From Bacteroidales bacterium UBA5515 (GTDB lineage: Bacteria; Bacteroidota; Bacteroidia; Bacteroidales; P3), in the NCBI GenBank assembly GCA_002423895.1, contig DIOL01000023.1, positions 41,677-105,676 on the forward strand: DNA of 64,000 bases. The letters run 5' to 3'. A program made the position numbers and the translations under genes. The notes under the pieces are model-generated. The model did no database searches, had not been told where the DNA came from, and saw only the letters and a program-made list of their open reading frames with translations. Positions 40,496 to 48,981 of the stretch are shown here, piece by piece. Position 1 is the stretch's first letter. Every line of letters begins with the position of its first letter.

Positions 40496-41494
40496 GTGAT
40501 AGAAATAAGTAATCAAGATATTATAATATACCAAAATAAAGAAGGTAATATTAAATTGGATGTTCATTTACAAAATGAAACTGTATGGATTAACCGTCAA
40601 CAAATGGCAAATCTATTCAATCGTGATGTAAAAACTATTGGTAAGCATATAAACAATGTTTTTGAAGAAGGTGAATTAGATAAGAGTTCAACTGTCGCAA
40701 AATTTGCGACAGTTCAGTTAGAAGGAGAAAGAGAGGTTGAAAGACTTATTGAATATTATAATCTTGATGTTATTATTTCTGTAGGCTACCGTGTAAAATC
40801 TGTTCAAGGAACTCAATTCCGTATTTGGGCTACAAAAAGAATACACGAATACATTGTAAAAGGTTTTACATTGGATGATGAAAGACTAAAGCAAGAGGGT
40901 GGAAGGAGTAGATATTTTGAAGAATTATTGCAAAGAATACGTGATATTCGAAGCAGTGAAAGGAATTTCTATCAAAAAATTACTGATATTTATTCAACAA
41001 GTATTGACTATAGAAAAGATGTTGAATTAACAAAACATTTCTTTGCTACCGTACAAAACAAAATGCATTACGCTGTGCATGGAAATACAGCAGCCGAGCT
41101 TATTCATAATAGAGCAGATTCAGGAAAACCTTTTTTAGGATTAACAAATTTCAAAGGAAACTATATAACACAGCATGATGTTAGTATTGCTAAAAATTAT
41201 CTTTCAGAAGATGAACTAAATCAACTTAATCTTATAGTCTCTATGTATCTTGACTTTGCAGAATTACAAGCTACTAATGGTAGACCAATGAAAATGCAAG
41301 ATTGGATAAATAAATTGGATGACTTTTTACGAATAAGTGAAAAGGAACTTCTTGATAATTCAGGTAGCATTAGCCATCAACAAGCATTAAATAAAGCTCG
41401 TTTAGAATATGAAAAGTATCGCAAAGCTGAAGATATTAAATATGTTTCAGATTTTGACCGAGAAATAAAGAAATTGAAAAAAGAGGTTGATTAA
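40496..41494 (+). CDS. RhuM-family protein
   Basis: A 332-residue protein of the RhuM (virulence RhuM/Fic-associated) family: NETVWINRQQMANLFNRDVK (about residues 28-47, cited as VWINRQQMANLF) followed by TIGKHINNVFEEGEL, YNLDVIISVGYRVKSVQGTQF (cited as DVIISVGYRV) and a C-terminal part with AELIHNRADSGKPFLGLTNFKG. The start is a GTG at 40496, which gives an N-terminus that matches the family; the first downstream ATG would remove 38 residues of conserved sequence. It is convergent with dapD and the two stop codons overlap by four bases. RhuM genes are accessory and their role is unclear. No mobile-element end was seen. Confidence 0.85.
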   Translation: MIEISNQDIIIYQNKEGNIKLDVHLQNETVWINRQQMANLFNRDVKTIGKHINNVFEEGELDKSSTVAKFATVQLEGEREVERLIEYYNLDVIISVGYRVKSVQGTQFRIWATKRIHEYIVKGFTLDDERLKQEGGRSRYFEELLQRIRDIRSSERNFYQKITDIYSTSIDYRKDVELTKHFFATVQNKMHYAVHGNTAAELIHNRADSGKPFLGLTNFKGNYITQHDVSIAKNYLSEDELNQLNLIVSMYLDFAELQATNGRPMKMQDWINKLDDFLRISEKELLDNSGSISHQQALNKARLEYEKYRKAEDIKYVSDFDREIKKLKKEVD

Positions 41495-42300
41495 ATAGCA
41501 ACATTAAACTCTCTTAGAGCATCATTTAAAGATGTTTTGGTATCTGTTGATGATTTTCTTTTTCCTATAATCAATGCACAGTTAACATTATATTTTCCTG
41601 CTGGAAATTCTTTTGTTATGCTACCAGGTATTACAACAGAGTTTTCTGGAATATATGATTTATATTCAACAGGTTCTTTGCCACTTACATCAATAATCTT
41701 TGTAGATGCAGTTAGAGTTGTGTTTGCTCCTAAAACAGCTCCTTTGCAAACTCTTACTCCTTCAACAACAATACAACGTGAACCTATAAAACAATTATCT
41801 TCAATTATAACTGGACTTGCTCCAACTGGTTCCAAAACTCCTCCAATTCCAACTCCACCACTTAAATGAACATGTTTCCCTATTTGAGCGCAAGAACCAA
41901 CTGTTGCCCATGTATCAACCATTGTTCCTTCATCAACATAAGCTCCAATATTTACATAGGAAGGCATCATAATAACTCCTGACGCTAAAAAAGAACCATA
42001 ACGGGCAACTGCATGAGGAACAACTCTAACTCCAAGCTTTGCATAATCTTTCTTTAAAGGTATCTTATCATAGAATTCCATAGGTCCAACTTCAAAGGTT
42101 TCCATATTACAAATAGGGAAGTAAAGGATAACAGCTTTCTTTATCCAGTCATTAACTGTCCAATCATCACCCTTATGCTCAGCAATTCTAATTCTTCCTT
42201 TATCCAGTTCTTCAATAATTTCTCTAATTGCATTTTGAGTTTCCTTTTCCTTTAACAATTCTCTGTTTTCCCAAGCTTGTTCTATGATTTCTTTTTGCAT
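41491..42300 (-). CDS. dapD: 2,3,4,5-tetrahydropyridine-2,6-dicarboxylate N-succinyltransferase
   Basis: A 269-residue protein of the length typical for DapD. It has an N-terminal helical domain (residues about 1-100) and left-handed beta-helix hexapeptide repeats (MMPSYVNIGAYVDEGTMVDTWATVGSC, cited as MPSYVNIGAYVDEG then WATVGSCAQIG, near residues 125-150, and GIGGVLEPVGASPV). It acts in the succinylase branch of lysine and meso-diaminopimelate synthesis, in the cytoplasm. A -7-like TAGTTTTG on the minus strand (42324-42331) lies upstream. It converges on rhuM, with overlapping stops. This is a core gene, so the surrounding sequence is chromosomal. Confidence 0.97.
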   Translation of the reverse strand: MQKEIIEQAWENRELLKEKETQNAIREIIEELDKGRIRIAEHKGDDWTVNDWIKKAVILYFPICNMETFEVGPMEFYDKIPLKKDYAKLGVRVVPHAVARYGSFLASGVIMMPSYVNIGAYVDEGTMVDTWATVGSCAQIGKHVHLSGGVGIGGVLEPVGASPVIIEDNCFIGSRCIVVEGVRVCKGAVLGANTTLTASTKIIDVSGKEPVEYKSYIPENSVVIPGSITKEFPAGKYNVNCALIIGKRKSSTDTKTSLNDALREFNVAI

Positions 42301-42380
42301 AATGTTTTATAGTATTTGAATTACAAAACTACATAAAAACTTATTATCTTTGCCAATTATTAATAAGAATTATATTCAAA

Positions 42381-43988
42381 ATGAAACATTATTTACTTTA
42401 TTTTTTCCTTTTATTATCGTTTTCATCTTTTGCACAATCAAATAATTTTAAGGTTAGAGTTCACGACAAAACACATTTAAAAACAAAAGGAGAATATTCT
42501 AAAAAGGTCTTATTCCCAGTCAAGGATAAAAATATAAGTAATATTACTTTAAATCTTTATCTTAATTGTCCTGATAGTGGTTGTAGTGATTGGGACTATT
42601 CAATTAGTGTTTTGCTAAGAACTACTGAAAAAGGAGATACAGTAAACTATCAGTTGGGAAGAATGATAACTCCATATAGTGGTGCATATAATCAAGGAGA
42701 TAATGCAAAGACTTGGAATCCTGAATGGGAATGGGATATTTCAAACTATTTGCCTTTAATGAAAGATAGTGTTGATATTGTTGTAGTTTATGAAGGTTAT
42801 CAAGATGGTTTTTTAGCTACAACTGATTTTGTATTTGATTTGGATAAGAAATATAAGAATAAATCAATTCAAACTCAAAATATTCACTATGGTTATTTCC
42901 CTTATGGTAATATTGAAAATCCAATTGATAATTATGTAACTCCAAAAGAAATTGTTCTTCCCAAAGGAACAAAGAAAGTATATGCAAGAGTAATGATTTC
43001 AGGTCATGGAGCCGATTCTACCAATGCAGCAGCAGAGTTTTTGAAAAAGGATTTTTATTATAAGGTTAATGGAAACAAAATAGCAACACAATCAATTTGG
43101 AAAGATGATTGCGGATGTAACCCGATTCAACCTCAAGGAGGTACCTGGATATATAATCGTGCAGGTTGGTGTCCAGGAACTGTGGTTAATGAATATCTTT
43201 ATGACTTGACTCCATATATTAAAGGGAAGAAAGCAGTTGTAGATATTGATTTTGAATATTATAAAACTCCTCAAATTGAACAACCAGGCTATCATGTTTC
43301 TCATGATATTTTCTTTAAGAAATCAATTAATTACAAGATGGCAGTAGAAGAGGTAGATGAACCTATATATTTTCTCCCTCAAAAATTTATTCTTACATAC
43401 AAAACAAATAATGATGGTTCAAGAAATAAAGCATGTATTATAGATAATTATTCTATTGGTAATAAGGTTTACGAAAGAACACAACTTGAAAATAATAAAG
43501 AATACAATGAAACTATAGAACTTAAAGAGGGATATTATAATTTATTATTTACTGATTCAGATTGTGATGGACTTTCTTGGTGGGCAAATAGAGAGCAGGG
43601 AAATGGTTATGTTTATATATATAATGAGGATAAAACAAAACTATTAGAAGCTTTTGAACCAGATTTTGGCTGTAAGATTGATTATGAATTTGAAATTAAC
43701 AATGATTCTAAAGATATAAAACATAGGGAGTCAAAGCTAATTAAAGTTCCAGATACAAAAGCTAAGACTTATACCTTTGTTGTGTTTTTGAAAGATGGAG
43801 TAGAGGAGGAGTTGACTTTGGAAATTAAGAATAGAAAAACTAAAGAAGTTGTTTCAAAAACAGTTTATCCAAAAGCAGATAGATTTCAAATAGTTTATGA
43901 TTATTCTGTTCTTCCAAAAGGTAGTTACGAAGCAACTGTTAGAACAAACTCATTTTCAGAAACAAGAGCTTTTTCTATTAAGGAATAA
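42381..43988 (+). CDS. PNGase F-like secreted glycosidase-related protein
   Basis: A 535-residue protein with a signal peptide (KHYLLYFFLLLSFSSFAQ). The first half carries LYLNCPDSGCSDWDYSI, WEWDISNYLPLMKDSV and the later VMISGHGADSTNAAAEFLKK with CGCNPIQPQGGTW and AGWCPGTVV, which match the peptide-N-glycosidase F (PNGase F) jelly-roll pair. The second half is an unknown beta-rich extension. The family releases N-glycans from glycoproteins. The canonical T9SS sorting domain is absent, so export would be periplasmic or by another route. A -7 TATCTTTG lies at 42345-42352. It is followed by the repeat-rich convergent intergenic region. Confidence 0.85.
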   Translation: MKHYLLYFFLLLSFSSFAQSNNFKVRVHDKTHLKTKGEYSKKVLFPVKDKNISNITLNLYLNCPDSGCSDWDYSISVLLRTTEKGDTVNYQLGRMITPYSGAYNQGDNAKTWNPEWEWDISNYLPLMKDSVDIVVVYEGYQDGFLATTDFVFDLDKKYKNKSIQTQNIHYGYFPYGNIENPIDNYVTPKEIVLPKGTKKVYARVMISGHGADSTNAAAEFLKKDFYYKVNGNKIATQSIWKDDCGCNPIQPQGGTWIYNRAGWCPGTVVNEYLYDLTPYIKGKKAVVDIDFEYYKTPQIEQPGYHVSHDIFFKKSINYKMAVEEVDEPIYFLPQKFILTYKTNNDGSRNKACIIDNYSIGNKVYERTQLENNKEYNETIELKEGYYNLLFTDSDCDGLSWWANREQGNGYVYIYNEDKTKLLEAFEPDFGCKIDYEFEINNDSKDIKHRESKLIKVPDTKAKTYTFVVFLKDGVEEELTLEIKNRKTKEVVSKTVYPKADRFQIVYDYSVLPKGSYEATVRTNSFSETRAFSIKE

Positions 43989-44039
43989 TTAAAGTAGAAG
44001 TATTTTCAACCTAATCATAAGTAAAAAAATAAAACCTTA

Positions 44040-44102
44040 TTTCAGTAAAATAAAACGCTGTTTCAGTAAATTAAAGTAAGGTTTCAGTAAAATAAAGTAA
44101 GG
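44040..44102. repeat. 21-bp tandem repeat, three units
   Basis: Units start with TTTCAGTAAA at 44040, 44061 and 44082, exactly 21 bp apart, and end in ACGCTG or GTAAGG. One more degenerate unit may precede. The repeat unit is much less palindromic than the 22-bp arrays. Confidence 0.8.
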
Positions 44103-44190
44103 AGATAGAAATAATAATATTTATCTCGTCTAAAGTCTTTCTAAATTCTATTTTATCAAGTTATAAAACTCACTAAATGAGCTCTTTTAA

Positions 44191-44324
44191 ACTCATTAGA
44201 CTTTGTTTAAATCTGATATAATGCCATTATAATGTTGGTTTAATGGCATTATATTGGAAGTATAATGGCATTATATGATTGGTTTAATGGCATTATATGG
44301 AGAATATAATGGCATTATTCCAGA
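44191..44324. repeat. 22-bp-period palindrome array, second copy
   Basis: Five palindromes TATAATG(C/G)CATTATA (the last ending ATT) start at 44217, 44239, 44261, 44283 and 44305, exactly 22 bp apart. The preceding CTCATTAGACTTTGTTTAAA is one base different from the matching stretch at 31689. The 7-bp spacers equal those of the first array. Confidence 0.9.
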
Positions 44325-44484
44325 TTGAAGTCTTATTTAATTATTTCTAATTCTCCATTTTGTAGATATATCTATCGTTTGGATAGATAAAGTTGGCTTT
44401 TAATTTTTCTAAGAAAAGGACTTTTCCACAATATTTAGTCAATTGATATTTGAAAAGAAAGACAAGATTATAGTATTAATAAAA

Positions 44485-44520
44485 AAAGATGCCGACTTTA
44501 TTGAAAAAGTCGGCATCTTT
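44485..44520 (-). terminator. Intrinsic terminator for the M6 protease (minus strand)
   Basis: AAAGATGCCGACTTT and AAAGTCGGCATCTTT form a perfect 15-bp stem around a six-base loop. An A-run at 44481-44487 gives a U-run on the minus-strand transcript, so it should end the protease transcript and may also act on the opposite strand. Confidence 0.8.
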
Positions 44521-44583
44521 ATTGAAAAAGTCAGCTTATATTTTTATTTATCCTTGACTTATTTTTGAATAAACTAAGGATAT

Positions 44584-47500
44584 TTATTTAAGGATAAGTT
44601 TTTCTGTTCTTTGAGTCTTATCTGTTGTTATATTAATGAAATATACTCCTTTGCTGTAATTACTTAAATCAATTTGAGTTTCATATCCATTATTTACATT
44701 TTCTTCTATCTTTTGCAAAACTCGTCCACTTACATCAGTAATCCTAATCATTATATTTCCATATAAATTATCAATCTTTAGATTGGAAGTAGAGTTTGTC
44801 GGGTTTGGATATATAGTAATTGATATTTCTTTTCTTTCAACTTCAATCAGTCCTAATGTTGTAAATGTTTCGATTAAGCCATAAGTTACTCCTGAAGCAG
44901 TTGTTGCTCTTGCTTTAAATTGATAAGATTGTTCAGGAATTAAGTTTGTCAGGTCGTAAGTAATAGCATCTCCATTCAATGTTGCAGACACTTCTTCCCA
45001 CTGACTTGCGTTTGTTTGTTTCCATTCAAATCCTTGAGCTAAAATTGGTTCTGTGCCAGCTGTAATATTTCCACTTAAGGTAGCTGTAGTTCCAGATGTT
45101 GGAGTTGCAGCATTTGTTACAACTGTTGGAGGTATTAATTCAGGAGTTGTGTGAGATTGAATAGTTCCATAAACAGTTCCAGAAGCAGTTGTTGCATAAG
45201 CTCTATATTCATAAGTTGAACTATATGCTAGTCCTTCCAGATTATAGGTTATTGAATTTCCAGTCAATGTTACTGCTATTGTTGTCCATGTGCTTGAACT
45301 TGCAAGTCTATATTCAAAACCTTGAGAAGTAATTGTTTCACTTCCTTCAATAATTGTACCGTTTAATGTGATAGAATTATCAGTAACATTGGAAGCTAAA
45401 TATGTTGTAACTGTTGGAGGTATTAATTCAGGAGTTAAGAAAGATTGAGTAATTCCATAATCAGTTCCAAAAACAGTTGTTGTTGCATAAGCTCTATATT
45501 GATAAGATGAATTAGGATTAAGTCCAGTTAAGTTATAGGTTATAACATTTCCATTTAATGTTGCTGTTATTGTTGTCCATGTACTTGAATTTGAAAGTTT
45601 AAATTCAAAACCTTGAGAAGTAATTGTTTCACTTCCAGAATTAATAGTTCCATTAAGTGTAGCAGAATATTGAGAAATATTTGTAGCAGGATTTGTTGTA
45701 ATTGTTGGAGGAACTATTACAAGAGTTGCGAAATTTTCAATTGTACCATAAACAGTTCCTGAAGCAGTTGTTGCATAAGCTCTATATTGATAAGATGTAT
45801 TTTGTGTTAATCCAGTTAAGTTTTGAGTTATAACATTTCCGTTTAATGTTGCAGTTATAGTTGTCCATGTGCTTGAACTTGCAAGTTTATATTCAAAACC
45901 TTGAGAAGTTATTGTTTCACTTCCTGCAGTAATTGTTCCGTTTAATGTTGCTGTTGTTGCAGTAATGTTTGACGCTTGATTTGTTGTAACGGTTTGAGGG
46001 ATAACAGGGGTTGTAAAAGATTTAGTTTCTCCATAAAATAATGCAGTAATATTACTTACAAATGCTTTGTATTGATATGTTGTATTTGGATCTAAATTAT
46101 TAATTGTGTTGGAGAATGCAGGATTGTTTGTAGTTTGATATAATGTTGTCCAAGTGCTTGAATTACTTTTTTTGTATTGGAAACCACTTGTTAGTATTGA
46201 ATATGTTCCTTGAGTGTATGTTCCATAAAGAATTGCTGATAAGGAATTATTTAGTGTCGCAGTGTCAGTTGAAACAATTGGTGATATAATTGGTAGAGTT
46301 ATAAATGTATCTATTGCTGATTCGTAGTTGTTAGTTTGTGTTGTAATATATGATTTTACATAGTAGGTTGTATTAGGATTCAAATTAGTTACATTTCCTG
46401 TAAAAGGAGAGGTTGTGCTTGAATTTTGTAATGTAGTCCAGTTTGCATCATTCTGAGATTTATATTTGAAACCTTTTGAGCTTATTGTTTGGTCTCCTTG
46501 AGTAAAAGATGCGTTAAAGGTTGCAGAGTTATGGGTTATATTGGTAGTTGAATTATAAGATATTGTTGGAGTATTGATTGTAATTTGTGTAATTGAAATA
46601 TCATCAATGTAAATATTGTAACCATATCCTGAAATTGCTTTAAAGATCAGGTAATTATTACCTGTAGTTGAAGCAGGAAGACTGCAAGTGTAATTATACC
46701 AACCATCACTGCTCATTGAAGGAGTAGCTATTCTGTCATTTGAGATAAATCCAATTAAGGTTGCTGAATTAAGAGTTTGAGATGAACTTAAATAAATTTC
46801 AATTCCTTCTTGTTGATTGGAGTAAGTGCCATTTGTCCTGTAAATCCAGAAGTTTACATTATAAGAATTGTTGCTATTGAAATTAATTTTTGGAGTAAAG
46901 AGAGCTGTCCAATTATTATCATAAATATTATAAGAATTGTATTTTAACATTTTTGTACCACTATGAGGAGAGCAACTTGGGGAAGTACCATTAGTAACAA
47001 CATTAAAATGATTGGTGTCAGATGAAGTTTGATTCCAGCAACTTAAATATGCATCAAAAGTTTCAGTGAAAGGAGGATTTATTATTAATCCACAATCTGT
47101 AGAGAATGTTTCAATTGGACTGTATATTGTACCAAATGATGTTGTAGCGTAAATTCTATATTCGTAGGTTGTGTTGATTGATAAATTATTTAATGTAAGT
47201 TGAAGAGGATTGGAAGTAACTGCTTGTTGAGTGAAGTTTGCAGTTCCCAATACTCTGTATTCAAATCCTTTTGAAGTGATACCAGAACCTGTAACGTTCC
47301 CATTTAGAGTTGCTGTTGTTGTTGTTATATTTGTTGGAGGTAAAATAGTTATTGTTGGAGTATTGTTAACATAAGAAAAAGTAATTACAGAATCAGCTCC
47401 ATATGCAATACCTGTTAATGCTTTCCCTGTAGAAGTTCCATTTTTTAAAGTAGAGTTAATAAAGGTTGTTTGATTTGTTGAACCAGGAAAGGTTGTACTT

Positions 47501-48912
47501 GTAGAGTTAATATTTGTTGAGTCTCCAGAAGCAGGAATAATAAAATATCCTCTATCAAAAGGATCGTCATTAATATCATTTATTCTTGAAGTTAACCAAG
47601 GATTAATTAAATTATTGTCTCCATGAAAAACAAGCATTCCTTTTGCAGGAGTGTATGCATCCCATCTTTTTTTATTTCTATGTTCAAACATAAAAAATTC
47701 GTTTTCACTTAAAACAACCTTATATGCTTTATTACTATCTGAAATTGCAGGTAGAGTACAATTGGAAGTACTTGCAGTTAGAGTAACAGGGGTTAGCCAT
47801 CCTAAAATTTGTCTTTCCAAAGCAGAAAGATAAGGAGGAGTTCTGGAAGAATTATTATAACTGCCACTTGCCATTAAATCCCAATTGCCTAAATGAATTG
47901 ATTGACCTCCTGAACCTTCATAGTCAGTATCGTAGAAGTCAGGTAAACCCAAAACATGTCCCATTTCATGACAAATGGTTCCAATTCCATCAACAGAAGT
48001 TGTTGTTCTTAATTCATTTGAGCAGGAATATCTATATACATTAACTCCATCAAAGCTTGGAAGTGTTGGTAGAGTCCAGCTGTGAGCCCATATTGCATTT
48101 GTGCCTCCTCCATTATGTTGTCCTCTTCCAGCATAAATAACATGAATCATATCTACAGTTCCATCATTATCATTATCAAAATTTGCAAAATTAACATTTG
48201 GATTTGCTAATGAACATGCTTCAGCAATCATTTCTCTTGGTAGAGAATCATGGTCGTATTCTGTTTCTGCTCCATAATAAGCTTGATTATGGCTTAGAGT
48301 ATATGGACCAACAACTGTGAAATTGGCATTAAGTAATCCCATAGAGTTATCAAAAAAATAATCTTTTACACTTCCAGTTGCTCCTGAGGTTGTGTAGTTA
48401 GATTGAGAAATCTGGTTTTGCATTGTTGTTGCATTGGCAGAGTTAAATGGAATGTCAGTAAAGCTAACTAAAATTACTAAAAAGTTAGGTGTTCCTGTAG
48501 TTGGGGTATTGTTTTGAGAATTATCGGAATATAGTTGTGCTCTATTTTGTTCGAAACGTTCTATTTGTGATGAGTTATAGAATAATCCTTTCTTAATTGT
48601 ACTTAGAAAAATATTATCTTCAATTGTTCTGTATTGATAATCACATGCCAAAACATTTGATTTAACCATTTGTCCTGTTTCGTTTATAACAGCATAAACA
48701 ATATCTCCATTGCTATTTCCTAATAAGGTATATCCATCTAAGGATGTAGCCCAAGAGATAAATTCATCTCCATTTATTGTGTATGAAATTATTTTTCCAT
48801 TAGATTGCTTCTTTGAGAAAATTTGAGTGTTATCTGCAGGAGCTCCAATTGTAATATAATTGAATGCTGTTAGTAATAGGATAAGTCCTAAAAATTTTTT
48901 TGCTAATTTCAT
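44584..48912 (-). CDS. M6-family metalloprotease with FN3-like repeats and T9SS sorting domain
   Basis: A 1442-residue secreted protein. It has a signal peptide (about 1-23), a propeptide-like domain (about 24-120: PADNTQIFSKKQSNG, GDEFISWATSLDGYTLL), an M6 catalytic domain with the zinc motif HEMGHVLGLPDFYD (about residues 313-326), and one FN3-like repeat followed by a jelly-roll-like section (about 620-770). Then come six more FN3-like repeats of about 90 residues, the last four nearly identical (SEN-type signature ITSQGFEYKLASSSTW). A type A sorting domain (IYPNPTNSTSNLKI...KGVYFINI) ends the protein. It should be exported by T9SS and anchored or released at the surface. It lies 69 bases from its paralogue. 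Confidence 0.92.
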   Translation of the reverse strand: MKLAKKFLGLILLLTAFNYITIGAPADNTQIFSKKQSNGKIISYTINGDEFISWATSLDGYTLLGNSNGDIVYAVINETGQMVKSNVLACDYQYRTIEDNIFLSTIKKGLFYNSSQIERFEQNRAQLYSDNSQNNTPTTGTPNFLVILVSFTDIPFNSANATTMQNQISQSNYTTSGATGSVKDYFFDNSMGLLNANFTVVGPYTLSHNQAYYGAETEYDHDSLPREMIAEACSLANPNVNFANFDNDNDGTVDMIHVIYAGRGQHNGGGTNAIWAHSWTLPTLPSFDGVNVYRYSCSNELRTTTSVDGIGTICHEMGHVLGLPDFYDTDYEGSGGQSIHLGNWDLMASGSYNNSSRTPPYLSALERQILGWLTPVTLTASTSNCTLPAISDSNKAYKVVLSENEFFMFEHRNKKRWDAYTPAKGMLVFHGDNNLINPWLTSRINDINDDPFDRGYFIIPASGDSTNINSTSTTFPGSTNQTTFINSTLKNGTSTGKALTGIAYGADSVITFSYVNNTPTITILPPTNITTTTATLNGNVTGSGITSKGFEYRVLGTANFTQQAVTSNPLQLTLNNLSINTTYEYRIYATTSFGTIYSPIETFSTDCGLIINPPFTETFDAYLSCWNQTSSDTNHFNVVTNGTSPSCSPHSGTKMLKYNSYNIYDNNWTALFTPKINFNSNNSYNVNFWIYRTNGTYSNQQEGIEIYLSSSQTLNSATLIGFISNDRIATPSMSSDGWYNYTCSLPASTTGNNYLIFKAISGYGYNIYIDDISITQITINTPTISYNSTTNITHNSATFNASFTQGDQTISSKGFKYKSQNDANWTTLQNSSTTSPFTGNVTNLNPNTTYYVKSYITTQTNNYESAIDTFITLPIISPIVSTDTATLNNSLSAILYGTYTQGTYSILTSGFQYKKSNSSTWTTLYQTTNNPAFSNTINNLDPNTTYQYKAFVSNITALFYGETKSFTTPVIPQTVTTNQASNITATTATLNGTITAGSETITSQGFEYKLASSSTWTTITATLNGNVITQNLTGLTQNTSYQYRAYATTASGTVYGTIENFATLVIVPPTITTNPATNISQYSATLNGTINSGSETITSQGFEFKLSNSSTWTTITATLNGNVITYNLTGLNPNSSYQYRAYATTTVFGTDYGITQSFLTPELIPPTVTTYLASNVTDNSITLNGTIIEGSETITSQGFEYRLASSSTWTTIAVTLTGNSITYNLEGLAYSSTYEYRAYATTASGTVYGTIQSHTTPELIPPTVVTNAATPTSGTTATLSGNITAGTEPILAQGFEWKQTNASQWEEVSATLNGDAITYDLTNLIPEQSYQFKARATTASGVTYGLIETFTTLGLIEVERKEISITIYPNPTNSTSNLKIDNLYGNIMIRITDVSGRVLQKIEENVNNGYETQIDLSNYSKGVYFINITTDKTQRTEKLILK

Positions 48913-48981
48913 TTTCTGTTCTTTTTTATACTTTTTTGAATTTACAAAGGCAAAGATAATATTTTCCTTTATTTTAGACTT

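Larger units (their letters stand above)
43989..44583. other. Gene-free convergent intergenic region with two repeat arrays
   Basis: No gene seen in 595 bases between two converging genes. It holds a 21-bp tandem repeat (44040-44102), the second copy of the TAATG(C/G)CATTA palindrome array (44217-44319) and a strong hairpin terminator (44485-44520). A short duplication TTATTGAAAAAGTC(G/A)GC adjoins the hairpin. Confidence 0.85.
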
